Shown: positions 7,032-15,635, counted from the first letter of the stretch. The stretch is DNA of 16,897 nt from Gp13-AA77 sp036521995 (GCA_036521995.1 DATDGR010000336.1:1-16897), one strand, 5' to 3'. Notes: a model not told the origin generated them from the letters alone. Translations and numbers: made by a program.

Positions 7032-8486
7032 ATGACTGAATGGGCTGAAGGCGCGGAATCCCGGCCGACGACAAAGTGCAAGTCCGGCGAGGTGACGTTC
7101 GGCTCCATTTTCCAAGCCGAGGCCTGCCGCCCTTCCCTCCACTCTTCGCTCAGAATGTGGCGCCTAGGGGCGGCGGGCGGACTGATGACGTTGTGCATCG
7201 CTGCGGTCAGCCTCTTCTGCTTCGGCTGTTCCGGCAAAGAGGCGACCGAGGCGGCCCCGACCATGACCGTTCAGGTCGCCGCGGCCGAGCGGGCCACAAT
7301 CGAGCGCAAGATCACTGCCGATGCAGTGCTCTATCCCGTTCACCAGGCTGCTATCGTCCCCAAGATCGGCGCACCCGTGAGCAAATTCTACGCCGAGCGC
7401 GGTGCTCACGTGCGCGCCGGCCAATTGCTAGCGGAGCTTGAGAGTAAAGATCTGGCGGCGGCGGTGACGGAAAACAGAGGGAACTATCAGCAAGCGGAGG
7501 CAACCTATCAGACAGCAGTCAACGCCGGCCTCCCGGAAGAGTTGAACAAGGCGGAGCTCGACCTCACGGCTGCCAAGCAAGCGCTCGACGCCCAGCAGAA
7601 AGTATTTGACAGCCGCCGGATGCTGTATCAGCAAGGTGCCATCCCTCGCAAGGACCTCACCGACGCCGCCACGGCTTTGACCCAGGCGCGAAACAATTTC
7701 GACATCGCGCAGCAGCACTACCAGGTGCTCAAGAAGGTGGGACACCCGAATGAGATCAAGGCGGCTGAAGGAGGCCTGACCGCGGCGAAGGGGAGGTATG
7801 ACGCCGCCGAGGCCCAGTTGAGTTACGCGCAGATTCGAAGCCCGATCGATGGTGTCGTCACAGACCGGCCGCTTTACCCCGGTGAGATGGCATCCCCCGG
7901 GTCTCCGCTCATCATCGTAATGGACCTCTCGCGGGTGGTGGCGCGCGCCCATGTTTCTCAGCCGCAGGCGGCGCTCCTAAAAGTGGGCGATGAAGCCAGG
8001 CTCTCGGTCCCCGGTATGAGCCAGGAGGTTCCGGCCAAGGTAACGGTGGTGAGTCCCGCGCTCGACCCGGGCAGCACCACGGTTGAGGTCTGGGCCGAAG
8101 CCGCGAACCCTCAGGAGCGTCTGCAACCCGGAACCAGCGTGCGAATCAGCTTCGTGGCCGAAACCGTCAAGGATGCTCTCGTCATCCCGGCCACCGCTCT
8201 CGTCACCTCATCCGACGGCGGCGCCTCCGTGATTCTGGCCGGGGCCGATGGTAAGCCGCAGTCCAGGGCGGTAAAGCTAGGTATCCATCAGGGCGATAAA
8301 GTGCAGATTACGGACGGCCTCCAGCCCGGAGACCACGTGGTAACTCAAGGGGCCTTCGAGCTGGCGCAGGAGGACCCCGAGGTGCTGGCCAAAACCAAGC
8401 TGCAGATCGCTGCCCCCACGGGTTCTGCGGAGAGCGCCGGTCCGGACCGAGGCAAGGATTCCGCTAAGGACTCCAGCAAGCCATGA
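7032..8486 (+). CDS. RND efflux periplasmic adaptor (HlyD/membrane fusion protein), probable lipoprotein
   Basis: The protein is 484 residues if it starts at ATG 7032, 3 nt after the tolC stop. An internal ATG at 7155 would give MWRLGAAGGLMTLCIAAVSL leading to a lipobox-like FGC (Cys25), which is a more normal lipoprotein signal. From 7032 the same Cys is residue 66, after a long unhydrophobic stretch. After the Cys come a barrel/lipoyl half-motif AAIVPKIGAPVSKFYAERGA and HVRAGQLLAELESKDL. A long alpha-hairpin follows with Gln/Ala-rich heptads, then the second lipoyl half AQLSYAQIRSPIDGVVTDRP and a beta-barrel with LVIPATALVTSS. The protein links the TolC channel to the RND pump in the periplasm. 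Its stop overlaps the pump's start (ATGA), so translation is likely coupled. Confidence 0.92.
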   Translation: MTEWAEGAESRPTTKCKSGEVTFGSIFQAEACRPSLHSSLRMWRLGAAGGLMTLCIAAVSLFCFGCSGKEATEAAPTMTVQVAAAERATIERKITADAVLYPVHQAAIVPKIGAPVSKFYAERGAHVRAGQLLAELESKDLAAAVTENRGNYQQAEATYQTAVNAGLPEELNKAELDLTAAKQALDAQQKVFDSRRMLYQQGAIPRKDLTDAATALTQARNNFDIAQQHYQVLKKVGHPNEIKAAEGGLTAAKGRYDAAEAQLSYAQIRSPIDGVVTDRPLYPGEMASPGSPLIIVMDLSRVVARAHVSQPQAALLKVGDEARLSVPGMSQEVPAKVTVVSPALDPGSTTVEVWAEAANPQERLQPGTSVRISFVAETVKDALVIPATALVTSSDGGASVILAGADGKPQSRAVKLGIHQGDKVQITDGLQPGDHVVTQGAFELAQEDPEVLAKTKLQIAAPTGSAESAGPDRGKDSAKDSSKP

Positions 8487-11400
8487 AGGAACATGACCTG
8501 CAATTGCGATCCGGCGGTACGAAGGCGGAATCACCCCACTGGATCATTCGCCATTCCAAATCCATCATCTTCCTGATCCTTACTCTGGCGGCAGTGGGCG
8601 CTTACGTAGGGCTCACCATTCCAGTGGCGGTCTTTCCGTCCACCAATTTCCCTCGCATCATCGTGGGCGTGGACAACGGCGTGATGCCCATCGACCAGAT
8701 GGAGGTGTCGATCACACGCCTGATCGAAGAGGCCGTGAACAGCGTGCAGGGCCTGAAGGAGGTCCAGTCGATCACCAGCCGCGGCTCAGCGGAAGTTGAC
8801 CTGAATTTCGACTGGAACGTCGACATGTTTCAAACGCTCCAACAGGTGGACTCCGCCGTGGCGCGTATCCAGAGCCAGCTTCCCCCGACCGCGGTCATCG
8901 AGTCTCATCGGCTCAGTTTCGCTAGTTTCCCTATCCTCGGATATAGCCTCACCTCGGATCGAATCTCCCAAAAAGACCTTTGGCAGATGGCGACCTACGA
9001 CATAAAGCCGCGGCTGAACCGGCTGAGCGGCGTGGCGGAGGTTCTGGTGCAAGGCGGCGAGGAACCGGAGTTTCAAATCACGCCCAACCCCGCTGAGCTT
9101 CTGCGCGCCCGTGTGACCGTTGCCGATATTCTCGACGCTGTCCGGCGCACCAACCTCATCGATTCTCCGGGCTTGCTGAACCACAATCACCAGCTTTTTC
9201 TGGGCCTGGTCAGCGGCCAAGCACAGACTCCCGGCCAGATCGGCGAGATCGTGGTCAAGCAAACACCCGGCGGAGCGCCCGTTCGGATTCAGGATATCGG
9301 CGTGGTGGCACCCTCCGTCAGGCCCGTCTACACGGTCGTCACTGCGAACGGCAAGCCGGCCGTGCTGCTGAACATCAATCGCCAGCCCAGCTCCAACACG
9401 GTTGAGGTGGCGCAGGAGGTGCGCACCGAGATTGCTCGGATTCGACGCTCGCTCCCGTCCGGCATTCAAATCACCTCCTTTTACGATCAGTCCACTCTGG
9501 TGGAGGGGGCGATCAAGAGTGTTCGCGACGCGATTCTGATCGGCCTCATCCTGGCTTCCATCATCCTGGTCGTGTTTCTCCACGATTGGGGCGCCTCGAT
9601 CGTTGCCGGACTTGTGATTCCGATCACCGTGCTCGTAACCTTTATCGCGCTTAAAGTGCTGGGACAGAGCTTTAACCTGATGACGCTGGGGGGGCTGGCG
9701 GCGGCGGTGGGACTGGTGATCGATGATGCCATCGTGGTGGTCGAGAACATCGTCCTGCACCGGGACGCCGGCGAGGGCCGCGTCGAGGCCATCCAGAGCG
9801 CGCTGCGGGAGATTTCGGCTCCACTGGTAGGCTCCACGATCACCCCGGTGGTGGTGTTTCTCCCCCTAATCTCCATCGCCGGTGTCACCGGCACTTTCTT
9901 CCGGGCCCTGGCCGTCACCATGTCGGTGTCGCTTTTCACCTCGCTCGCGCTGGCGCTCGTCTGGACGCCTAACCTGAGCCGCATCCTTCTGCGAGACCGA
10001 AAGAGAGATGACCGACCATCCCGTGAGCCGGCCCTTGAGCCGGCCCTCGAGCCGGTTGGGGCTATCGACAGTCTGGCGGCGGAAGCACTGCCTGAGGACG
10101 AAGAGTTGAAACGGCTGATGGCCGCGGAAGAAGCCTCGATGCAGGGCTTCTTCGGCAGGGTGATCCGCATCTACGAAGTCTGGGTACGGCGCGCGCTGGA
10201 GCACCCTGTTTGGCTCGGAGCCTTCTGCGCTCTTCTCATCGTGGTTTCTTACATCTGTTACAAGTCTTTGGGCTCAGACCTGCTCCCGGCCATGGACGAA
10301 GGCGGATTCATCCTCGATTACGTCATGCCAGCCGGGAGTTCGCTCGAGGAGACGAACCGGGTGATCTCCCATTTCGAGCGGATCATTCGCGCCGTGCGGG
10401 AGGTTGAGAGCACCTCCCGACGCACGGGGCTGCAACTGGGCTTGGCGGCGGTCACTGAGGCCAATACCGGCGATATTTCGGTCAAGCTGAAAGCGGACCG
10501 CCAGCGCGACATCGACGACATTATCAGCGACGTCCGCAGCAAGGTGACGAGCGCCGAGCCGGAGTGCGACGTCGACTTCCACCAGGTACTGGAGGATATG
10601 ATCGGCGATCTGACCGGAGCGCCAACCCCGATCCAGATCAAGATGTTCTCTCCCGACAGTAACCTGCTGGCCGAGTGGGCCCCGCAGGTGGCGGACGCGA
10701 TCGGTAGGATTCAGGTGGGCGGCAAGAAGCCGGTGGTGGACGTGGCCAACGGTATTGACAACACCATGAGCGGTCCGGCCGTAATGTTTCAAGTGAACCC
10801 CGCGGCGGCCGCGCTGGCCGGCTTTACTCCCGAAGAGATCACGACCGACGCCGCGGCCATTCTTGAAGGCAAGCCCGCCGTAACCCCGGTTATCGCCAAC
10901 GATCGGCCTTACACGCTGCGCGTCCGCTTCCCGGAAGCGAATCGATCCTCGCTCGAAGCCATTCAGAATACGCTCCTCGTCAGCTCGACCGGCGGTACTG
11001 CCACGTTGGGATCACTGGCAGCGGTCAGCGAGCTGCCGGGTCAAACCGAAATCACCCGCGATAATCTCCAGCGGGAGGTATCGGTGAGCGCGCGCCTGGA
11101 AGGCGCGGACCTGGGTACCGGCGTCGCGGCCGTCCAGAAGGCAGTCGCCGCCTTGCATCTGCCGCCCTCCATTCGCGTCGAGTACGGCGGAACTTACAAG
11201 GAGCAGCAGAAGTCGTTCCGCGACCTGCTGATGGTTCTCATGCTTGCCTTGGTGCTGGTCTTTCTGGTGCTTCTGTTTGAATTCGGCCAATTTTCAGCAC
11301 CCGCCGCCATTCTCTCCTCGGCCGTGCTGTCCACCTCCGGCGTCTTTTTCGCCTTGCTGATCACCGGAACCACGTTTAACATCTCTTCGTTCATGGGCTT

Positions 11401-11710
11401 GATCATGGTAGTCGGAATTGTGGCCAAGAACGGCATTCTGTTGCTCGACGCGGACCAGAAATTCCGGGCGGCGGGTTTCTTGCCGGAGGAAGCCATGGTG
11501 CAGGCGGGCCGCCGCCGTTTGCGGCCCATTGTGATGACCGCGCTCGCTTCAGTGGCTGGTATGCTGCCCCTGGCGATTGCCCTGGGAGCAGGCTCCCAGA
11601 TGCTCCAGCCCCTGGCCATCGCCGTGATCGGTGGCATCCTGATTTCGATGGTGCTTTCTCTCATCATTACTCCCGCCATGCACTACTACCTGATGAGGGA
11701 ACGGACGTAG
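8483..11710 (+). CDS. RND efflux pump, inner-membrane permease (AcrB/MMPL superfamily)
   Basis: The protein has 1075 residues, normal for the family. TM1 is near residues 26-46 (SIIFLILTLAAVGAYVGLTI), followed by the porter domain from PVAVFPSTNFPRIIVGV. TM4 carries GLVIDDAIVVVEN with Asp414 and Asp415, the proton-relay pair matching AcrB Asp407/Asp408. The second half begins near HPVWLGAFCALLIVVSYICY and repeats the layout, with MGLIMVVGIVAKNGILLLDA and RPIVMTALASVAGMLPLAIA near the end. The cytoplasmic loop joining the halves (about residues 508-550) is unusually charged and holds a short EPAL repeat. The pump takes substrate from the periplasm or outer leaflet using the proton gradient and passes it to the adaptor and channel. 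The HAE-type TM4 motif suggests hydrophobic or amphiphilic compounds rather than metals, but the substrate is unproven. AAGGA lies 12 nt upstream. Confidence 0.95.
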   Translation: MKEHDLQLRSGGTKAESPHWIIRHSKSIIFLILTLAAVGAYVGLTIPVAVFPSTNFPRIIVGVDNGVMPIDQMEVSITRLIEEAVNSVQGLKEVQSITSRGSAEVDLNFDWNVDMFQTLQQVDSAVARIQSQLPPTAVIESHRLSFASFPILGYSLTSDRISQKDLWQMATYDIKPRLNRLSGVAEVLVQGGEEPEFQITPNPAELLRARVTVADILDAVRRTNLIDSPGLLNHNHQLFLGLVSGQAQTPGQIGEIVVKQTPGGAPVRIQDIGVVAPSVRPVYTVVTANGKPAVLLNINRQPSSNTVEVAQEVRTEIARIRRSLPSGIQITSFYDQSTLVEGAIKSVRDAILIGLILASIILVVFLHDWGASIVAGLVIPITVLVTFIALKVLGQSFNLMTLGGLAAAVGLVIDDAIVVVENIVLHRDAGEGRVEAIQSALREISAPLVGSTITPVVVFLPLISIAGVTGTFFRALAVTMSVSLFTSLALALVWTPNLSRILLRDRKRDDRPSREPALEPALEPVGAIDSLAAEALPEDEELKRLMAAEEASMQGFFGRVIRIYEVWVRRALEHPVWLGAFCALLIVVSYICYKSLGSDLLPAMDEGGFILDYVMPAGSSLEETNRVISHFERIIRAVREVESTSRRTGLQLGLAAVTEANTGDISVKLKADRQRDIDDIISDVRSKVTSAEPECDVDFHQVLEDMIGDLTGAPTPIQIKMFSPDSNLLAEWAPQVADAIGRIQVGGKKPVVDVANGIDNTMSGPAVMFQVNPAAAALAGFTPEEITTDAAAILEGKPAVTPVIANDRPYTLRVRFPEANRSSLEAIQNTLLVSSTGGTATLGSLAAVSELPGQTEITRDNLQREVSVSARLEGADLGTGVAAVQKAVAALHLPPSIRVEYGGTYKEQQKSFRDLLMVLMLALVLVFLVLLFEFGQFSAPAAILSSAVLSTSGVFFALLITGTTFNISSFMGLIMVVGIVAKNGILLLDADQKFRAAGFLPEEAMVQAGRRRLRPIVMTALASVAGMLPLAIALGAGSQMLQPLAIAVIGGILISMVLSLIITPAMHYYLMRERT
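10025..10057 (+). repeat. 12-nt tandem repeat in the RND pump linker
   Basis: GAGCCGGCCCTT, GAGCCGGCCCTC and GAGCCGGTT lie end to end, encoding EPAL-EPAL-EPV in the loop between the two halves of the pump. The in-frame 12-nt unit can expand or contract without breaking the gene. Confidence 0.85.
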
Positions 11711-11716
11711 TTGCTC

Positions 11717-12949
11717 ATGGGGCAGACAGCTAGCCCGAACCCCGGTCACGGCTACGCCGTGGCCGCCGGCACTCTCGGCTGGATACTGGACGCCTTTGAC
11801 TTCTTCGTGGTGGTGTTCCTGGTGGATGCCCTGGCCGCTCACTTTCGGGTGGCCAAGAGCTCGATCATCTGGACGCTCACCGCCACCCTGGCCACGCGGC
11901 CGCTCGGAGCCCTGCTCTTCGGGCTTATGGCCGACCGCTACGGCCGCCGCCAACCCCTGATGGCGGCGGTGGCTTACTTTTCAGTCATCGAAGCGCTGAG
12001 CGGTCTGGCCGTGAGCTTCCCCATGTTCCTGGCGCTGCGCGCGCTTTATGGGATCGGAATGGGAGGCTATTGGGGCGTGGGAGCCTCGATGGCCATGGAG
12101 AGCGCTCCTCCGCGCTGGCGCGGATTGCTTTCCGGCCTGCTGCAAGGGGGTTATCCGGTAGGCTACTTGCTGGCCGCCGTGGCGGCGCGCCTGATCCTGC
12201 CGGCGTGGGGCTGGCGGCCCATGTTTTGGGCCGGCTTGCTACCGGCCGCCATCACCCTGTACATCACTTACCGGGCTCCGGAGTCGGAAGCCTGGAGGCA
12301 GCACCGCCAGCCGAGCTTTCGCGCTATCGTGCGGGTGTTGCTCGACCACAGCCAGAGCTTCGCCTACCTGCTCTTGCTCCTCACCCTCATGATCTTCTTC
12401 TCCCACGGTACCCAGGACCTTTACCCCGACTTTCTGAGAACCGCCCATCACATCCCCCCTAACGTGGTAGCTTACCTGGCCATGTTCTACAACGTCGGAG
12501 CCGTGCTTGGCACCGTGGTGGTAGGCCACAGCTCGGAGCTACTGGGCCGCCGAAAGGGCATTATCCTCTCGCTCGTGCTCTGCCTGCTGGTGATTCCGGC
12601 CTGGGCGTTCGGCCATAGCCTGGCGATGCTGGCCGCCGGAGCTTTTCTGATGCAGGCTGGGGTGCAGGGCGCCTGGGGGGTGATCCCGGCTCACCTCAAC
12701 GAGCTCTCCCCAGACGCGGTTCGCAGCCTCTTCCCCGGTCTGATCTACCAGCTAGGAGTCCTGTTCGGATCGCCCACCAACACCATCGAATATGCCCTGC
12801 AAAGTCGGTTTGGGTACACGTGGGCCCTGACCACCTTTGCGGGCCTCACGATCCTGGCCCTGATCGTGATGTTCGCGTTGGGACCGGAGCGGAAGGGCAG
12901 AAGCTTCCTCAAGCAGCCCGCCGAGGCCGAGGCCCATGTACTCCGCTAA
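11717..12949 (+). CDS. Major facilitator superfamily transporter (sialate/carboxylate:H+ symporter-like)
   Basis: The protein is 410 residues from ATG 11717, or 412 from TTG 11711. TTG has GAGGGA (11695-11700) at better spacing, so the start is open. About twelve hydrophobic segments are visible. TM1 contains GWILDAFDFFVVVFLVDAL, the opening typical of the NanT/JEN-like symporter group. The loop 2-3 signature GALLFGLMADRYGRRQP follows, and then ALRALYGIGMGGYWGVGAS and GLLSGLLQGGYPVGYLLA. A weaker second signature, ELLGRRKG, lies in the second half. These families import organic acids by proton symport. The start lies 0-6 nt after the RND stop, so the gene belongs to the efflux operon. A proton symporter attached to an RND system might feed substrate or remove it from the cytosol in a two-step route. 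That is inference. Confidence 0.87.
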   Translation: MGQTASPNPGHGYAVAAGTLGWILDAFDFFVVVFLVDALAAHFRVAKSSIIWTLTATLATRPLGALLFGLMADRYGRRQPLMAAVAYFSVIEALSGLAVSFPMFLALRALYGIGMGGYWGVGASMAMESAPPRWRGLLSGLLQGGYPVGYLLAAVAARLILPAWGWRPMFWAGLLPAAITLYITYRAPESEAWRQHRQPSFRAIVRVLLDHSQSFAYLLLLLTLMIFFSHGTQDLYPDFLRTAHHIPPNVVAYLAMFYNVGAVLGTVVVGHSSELLGRRKGIILSLVLCLLVIPAWAFGHSLAMLAAGAFLMQAGVQGAWGVIPAHLNELSPDAVRSLFPGLIYQLGVLFGSPTNTIEYALQSRFGYTWALTTFAGLTILALIVMFALGPERKGRSFLKQPAEAEAHVLR

Positions 12950-13088
12950 CAATATCAACTGTCTCGGACTTACCGCACCTGCTCGAGTAACCTTGACCTC
13001 GGGTTGTACCCGGTACCCGCCATCAGTATGAAGGCTTCCCTGGAAAGAACTGTCGTGGTGGGATTCGCCGTGGCGTTCGCTGCCCTTT

Positions 13089-13676
13089 TTGGCCGTGGCG
13101 CTGCTGCTATTAAGAGCCAGCCGGCAGCTCCAGGACACGGCCCGGCGGGTGTCTAACACGGACGAAATCTTGGCTGAGGTTCACGCCGTACTTGACGAAA
13201 CCGAGGAAGCTGAAAACGCGATTCGGGGCTACGTGATCACGGGCGACCAAAAGGCTCTGACTCCGTACCAAGAAGCATTGGCTGCCGTCAATCAGCACCT
13301 TCGCCGGCTCCAAAATCTGACTGCGGGCAATCCCGGGCAGCAGCGCCGCCTGGGTCGCCTCCAACCCCTCATTGCCAGTTTACAGCAAGAGGTCGAATCA
13401 CGAAGGCTGGGACGATTTTCCCCCGACCAGGAGCTTCGATTCGAGACCGCCGGTTTGGCGCTCACGAACCAGATCGGTGACCTCAACGCCGAGATGGAGA
13501 ACGAGGAGCGTCGCCTGCTCAAAGAGCGAACGGCGTCCGCTGAGGCCAGTGCTCGAACAACCAACCGCGTCATTCTGGCGGGGACCCTGGTTGGCGTGGG
13601 GCTGCTTTTGGCCGTAGCGGTCACGATTCACGAAGCATCACTGAGCGCAAGAGGGAAGAGGAAAGGCTGCGCGTAA
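13089..13676 (+). CDS. CHASE3 sensor segment of the frameshifted histidine kinase
   Basis: The open frame runs from TTG 13089 for 195 residues. It begins in the middle of a hydrophobic helix and has no ribosome binding site, so it is not a free-standing gene. CHASE3 runs from about residue 20 to 140, with DETEEAENAIRGYVITGD and a helical bundle ending in NEERRLLKERTASAEASART. CHASE3 is an extracytoplasmic sensory domain of kinases and chemoreceptors whose ligands are mostly unknown. A second membrane helix VILAGTLVGVGLLLAVAVTI follows, placing CHASE3 in the periplasm. The last residues (HEASLSARGKRKGCA) look like out-of-frame sequence. The same DNA one frame over encodes the SITERKREEERLRVSESRF linker to the PAS domain. 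Confidence 0.8.
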   Translation: MAVALLLLRASRQLQDTARRVSNTDEILAEVHAVLDETEEAENAIRGYVITGDQKALTPYQEALAAVNQHLRRLQNLTAGNPGQQRRLGRLQPLIASLQQEVESRRLGRFSPDQELRFETAGLALTNQIGDLNAEMENEERRLLKERTASAEASARTTNRVILAGTLVGVGLLLAVAVTIHEASLSARGKRKGCA

Positions 13677-13699
13677 GCGAATCGCGCTTTCGCGCCTTC

Positions 13700-15124
13700 A
13701 TGGACAACAGCCCGGCCGTCGCCTTCATGAAGGATGAACAGTACCGCATGGTTTACACCAACAAGACTATGGACCGGATCTTCGGGCTTGGACCTGGCGC
13801 TGTCCCGGGCAAGACGGACTTTGACTGGCTTCCCGAAGAGGTGGCCCGCCAGACGCGAAAAAACGATGAGGAAGTGCTCAAGTGCGGCAAAGCCTTGGAA
13901 TTCAATGAGGTTGTCCCCACCCCGGACGGCGTCCCTCATCAATGGCTCGTGGTTAAGTTTCCCGTCGAAGAGGCCTCCGGACGACGGCTGGTGGGTGGCC
14001 TCGCCATGGACGTGACTGGCCGCAAGCGAGCCGAAGAGCAGATGCGCGAGAGCCAAGCCATGTTCGAAAAGCTCTTCGAGTCTTCGCCTGACGCCATTAT
14101 CGCCACGGACCGTAGTGGGCAGATCGTAGGCGCCAACGCCCAGGTCGAGAAGGTATTCGGATACAGTTACCAGGAGCTGGTGGGACGGCCCATCGAGATG
14201 CTGATGCCAGAACGCTTGCGGGGCGCCCACGCGATCCACCGGCAGAATTACTACGCCGCCCCCCGCACGCGAGCCATGGGAGAGGGCTTGGCGCTTTATG
14301 GCAGGCGCAAGGATGGAACGGAGTTTCCCGTGGACGTACTGTTAAGTGCAGTCGAGTTTGAGGAAGGGCAGGTTGTCCTCAGCGTGGCGCGCGACGTCAC
14401 GGAGCGCAAGGCAGCCGAGCAGGAACTGGCCCGGCGCGCTCAGGAGCTGACCCGCTCGAACGCCGAGTTGGAGCAGTTTGCCTACGTCGCCTCACATGAC
14501 CTGCAGGAGCCCCTGCGCATGATCGCCAGCTACACACAGCTTCTGGCGCGCCGTTACCGGGGAAAGCTGGATGCCGACGCCGACGAATTCATTGGCTACG
14601 CGGTGGATGGCGTCAAGCGCATGGAGGAGCTGATCCAGGATCTTCTCACTTACTCCCGCGTGGGCCGGACAGGAAAGAGCCTGGAGCCGGTAAACACCAG
14701 CGCCTTGGTAGCCTGTGCGCTCGAGAATCTTCGCGTGGTGGTTCAAGAGTCCGGGGCTCTGGTGACTTATAAAGATCTGCCCGTCGTCAACGCCGACGAT
14801 ACCCAACTGATCCAGTTGTTTCAAAACCTGATGAGTAATTCCATCAAGTTCAAAGGCGAGCGGTCCCCTTGCATTCGCATTTCAGCGGAGCGCAACGGCA
14901 GGTATTGGACCTTTTTGGTGCGAGACAATGGAATCGGAATTGAGCCGCAGTACTCGAGCCGCATCTTCGTGATGTTCCAAAGACTTCATGGCCGGGGCGA
15001 ATATCCGGGCACGGGCATGGGGCTCGCCATCTGCAAGAAGATCGTGGAGCGTCACGAGGGCAGAATCTGGGTAGAGTCCGCCCCCGGGAAGGGATCTTCG
15101 TTTTTCTTTACCTTGCCCGCTTAG
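13700..15124 (+). CDS. PAS-PAS-HisKA-HATPase kinase core of the frameshifted sensor kinase
   Basis: The frame gives 474 residues from ATG 13700. The open frame extends upstream without a start codon and already encodes the pre-PAS linker, so this ATG is inside the first PAS and has no ribosome site. PAS 1 spans about residues 1-110 and PAS 2 about 120-235, ending DVTERKAAEQELARRAQE. A coiled-coil linker ELTRSNAELEQ leads to the dimerisation domain with the phosphoacceptor His266 in FAYVASHDLQEPLR, a form common in phytochrome-like kinases. The ATPase domain shows the N box NLMSNSIKFKG, G1 DNGIGI and G2 GTGMGLAI, and it ends GKGSSFFFTLPA. All catalytic motifs are intact. The kinase would phosphorylate a receiver, and the Rcp1-like receiver 64 nt downstream is the obvious partner. 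Confidence 0.9.
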   Translation: MDNSPAVAFMKDEQYRMVYTNKTMDRIFGLGPGAVPGKTDFDWLPEEVARQTRKNDEEVLKCGKALEFNEVVPTPDGVPHQWLVVKFPVEEASGRRLVGGLAMDVTGRKRAEEQMRESQAMFEKLFESSPDAIIATDRSGQIVGANAQVEKVFGYSYQELVGRPIEMLMPERLRGAHAIHRQNYYAAPRTRAMGEGLALYGRRKDGTEFPVDVLLSAVEFEEGQVVLSVARDVTERKAAEQELARRAQELTRSNAELEQFAYVASHDLQEPLRMIASYTQLLARRYRGKLDADADEFIGYAVDGVKRMEELIQDLLTYSRVGRTGKSLEPVNTSALVACALENLRVVVQESGALVTYKDLPVVNADDTQLIQLFQNLMSNSIKFKGERSPCIRISAERNGRYWTFLVRDNGIGIEPQYSSRIFVMFQRLHGRGEYPGTGMGLAICKKIVERHEGRIWVESAPGKGSSFFFTLPA

Positions 15125-15188
15125 GAGCTCGTTTCGCCGTGGTGTCGTTCAAGCGGCCCGAACCTTCAGCGGTCGGACAGAAGGAAGC

Positions 15189-15635
15189 ATGGCTGTGCGG
15201 TCCGAAATCGCCGACATTCTCCTGGTTGAAGACAACCCCGGGGATGTCCGCCTCATCCGTGAAGCGTTTAAGGACTCGAAAGTGCCTAACCGCCTCCATG
15301 TGGCTGAGAATGGAGTCGAAGCCTTGAAGTTTCTGCGCTACCAGGGCGGCCGTGCCGGGGTGCCCCGCCCGGACCTGATCCTGCTGGACTGGAACCTGCC
15401 CAAGAAGAGCGGCCGGGAACTCCTCGAGGAGGTCAAGTCTGACTCCGATCTGAGAACGATTCCAATCGTGGTCCTGACCACCTCGAAGTCAGAAGAGGAC
15501 ATTGTGAAGGCTTATGGTCTTCACGCCAATTGTTACATTACCAAGCCCGTAGACTTCGTCAATCTGAGCGAGGTCCTGAAATCCATCGAGGATTTCTGGT
15601 TGACGGTCGTTAAGCTGCCTCCAAAAACTCCATGA
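15189..15635 (+). CDS. Single-domain response regulator, Rcp1-like (CheY fold)
   Basis: The protein has 148 residues and is one receiver domain with no output domain. The acidic pocket is in ILLVEDNPGDVRLIREAF (Glu14, Asp15). The phosphoacceptor is Asp67 in LILLDWNLPKKSGRELL. The conserved Thr/Ser lies in VVLTTSKSEEDI and the Lys in YITKPVD. The EDNPGD and DWNLP wording is typical of Rcp1-type receivers that pair with phytochrome-like kinases, which matches the kinase upstream. Without a DNA-binding domain it would act by protein contact or as a phosphotransfer intermediate. A short purine element (AGGA, 15182-15185) precedes the ATG. The stop overlaps the next gene's start (ATGA at 15632-15635), so the two are probably translated together. 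Confidence 0.92.
   Translation: MAVRSEIADILLVEDNPGDVRLIREAFKDSKVPNRLHVAENGVEALKFLRYQGGRAGVPRPDLILLDWNLPKKSGRELLEEVKSDSDLRTIPIVVLTTSKSEEDIVKAYGLHANCYITKPVDFVNLSEVLKSIEDFWLTVVKLPPKTP

Larger units (their letters stand above)
13028..15124 (+). pseudogene. CHASE3-PAS-PAS histidine kinase interrupted by two opposite frameshifts
   Basis: Read through, this is one 698-residue sensor kinase, but three open segments encode it. Segment 1 starts at ATG 13028 (MKASLERTVVVGFAVAFAAL, a first membrane helix) and hits a stop at 13154-13156. Segment 2 picks up in another frame at the T5 run 13086-13090. Dropping one T gives FAALLAVALLLLRASRQ, which completes the helix and enters CHASE3. Segment 3 returns to the first frame near 13629-13637. 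One extra base there turns VAVTIHEA into VTIHRSITERKREEERLRV, the normal linker into the PAS domain. The shifts cancel overall. The gene may be a decayed pseudogene or carry sequencing errors; the two coding pieces are also listed separately. A weak hairpin (13000-13012) precedes it and no clear ribosome site is seen. Confidence 0.75.

Noticed and set aside
8786..9760. Minus-strand open frame of 324 codons opposite the RND pump
   Set aside because: It covers the conserved porter and TM4 region of the pump on the other strand and shows no family resemblance.
12993..13017. Promoter (TTGACC) for the kinase cluster
   Set aside because: No -10-like hexamer at 16-18 nt; the region is instead a small hairpin (CGGGT, TGT, ACCCG at 13000-13012).
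13086..13637. Programmed ribosomal frameshifting in the sensor kinase
   Set aside because: It would need a +1 and a -1 event in one gene, with no visible slippery heptamer plus stimulatory structure at either place. Indel mutation or sequence error is simpler.
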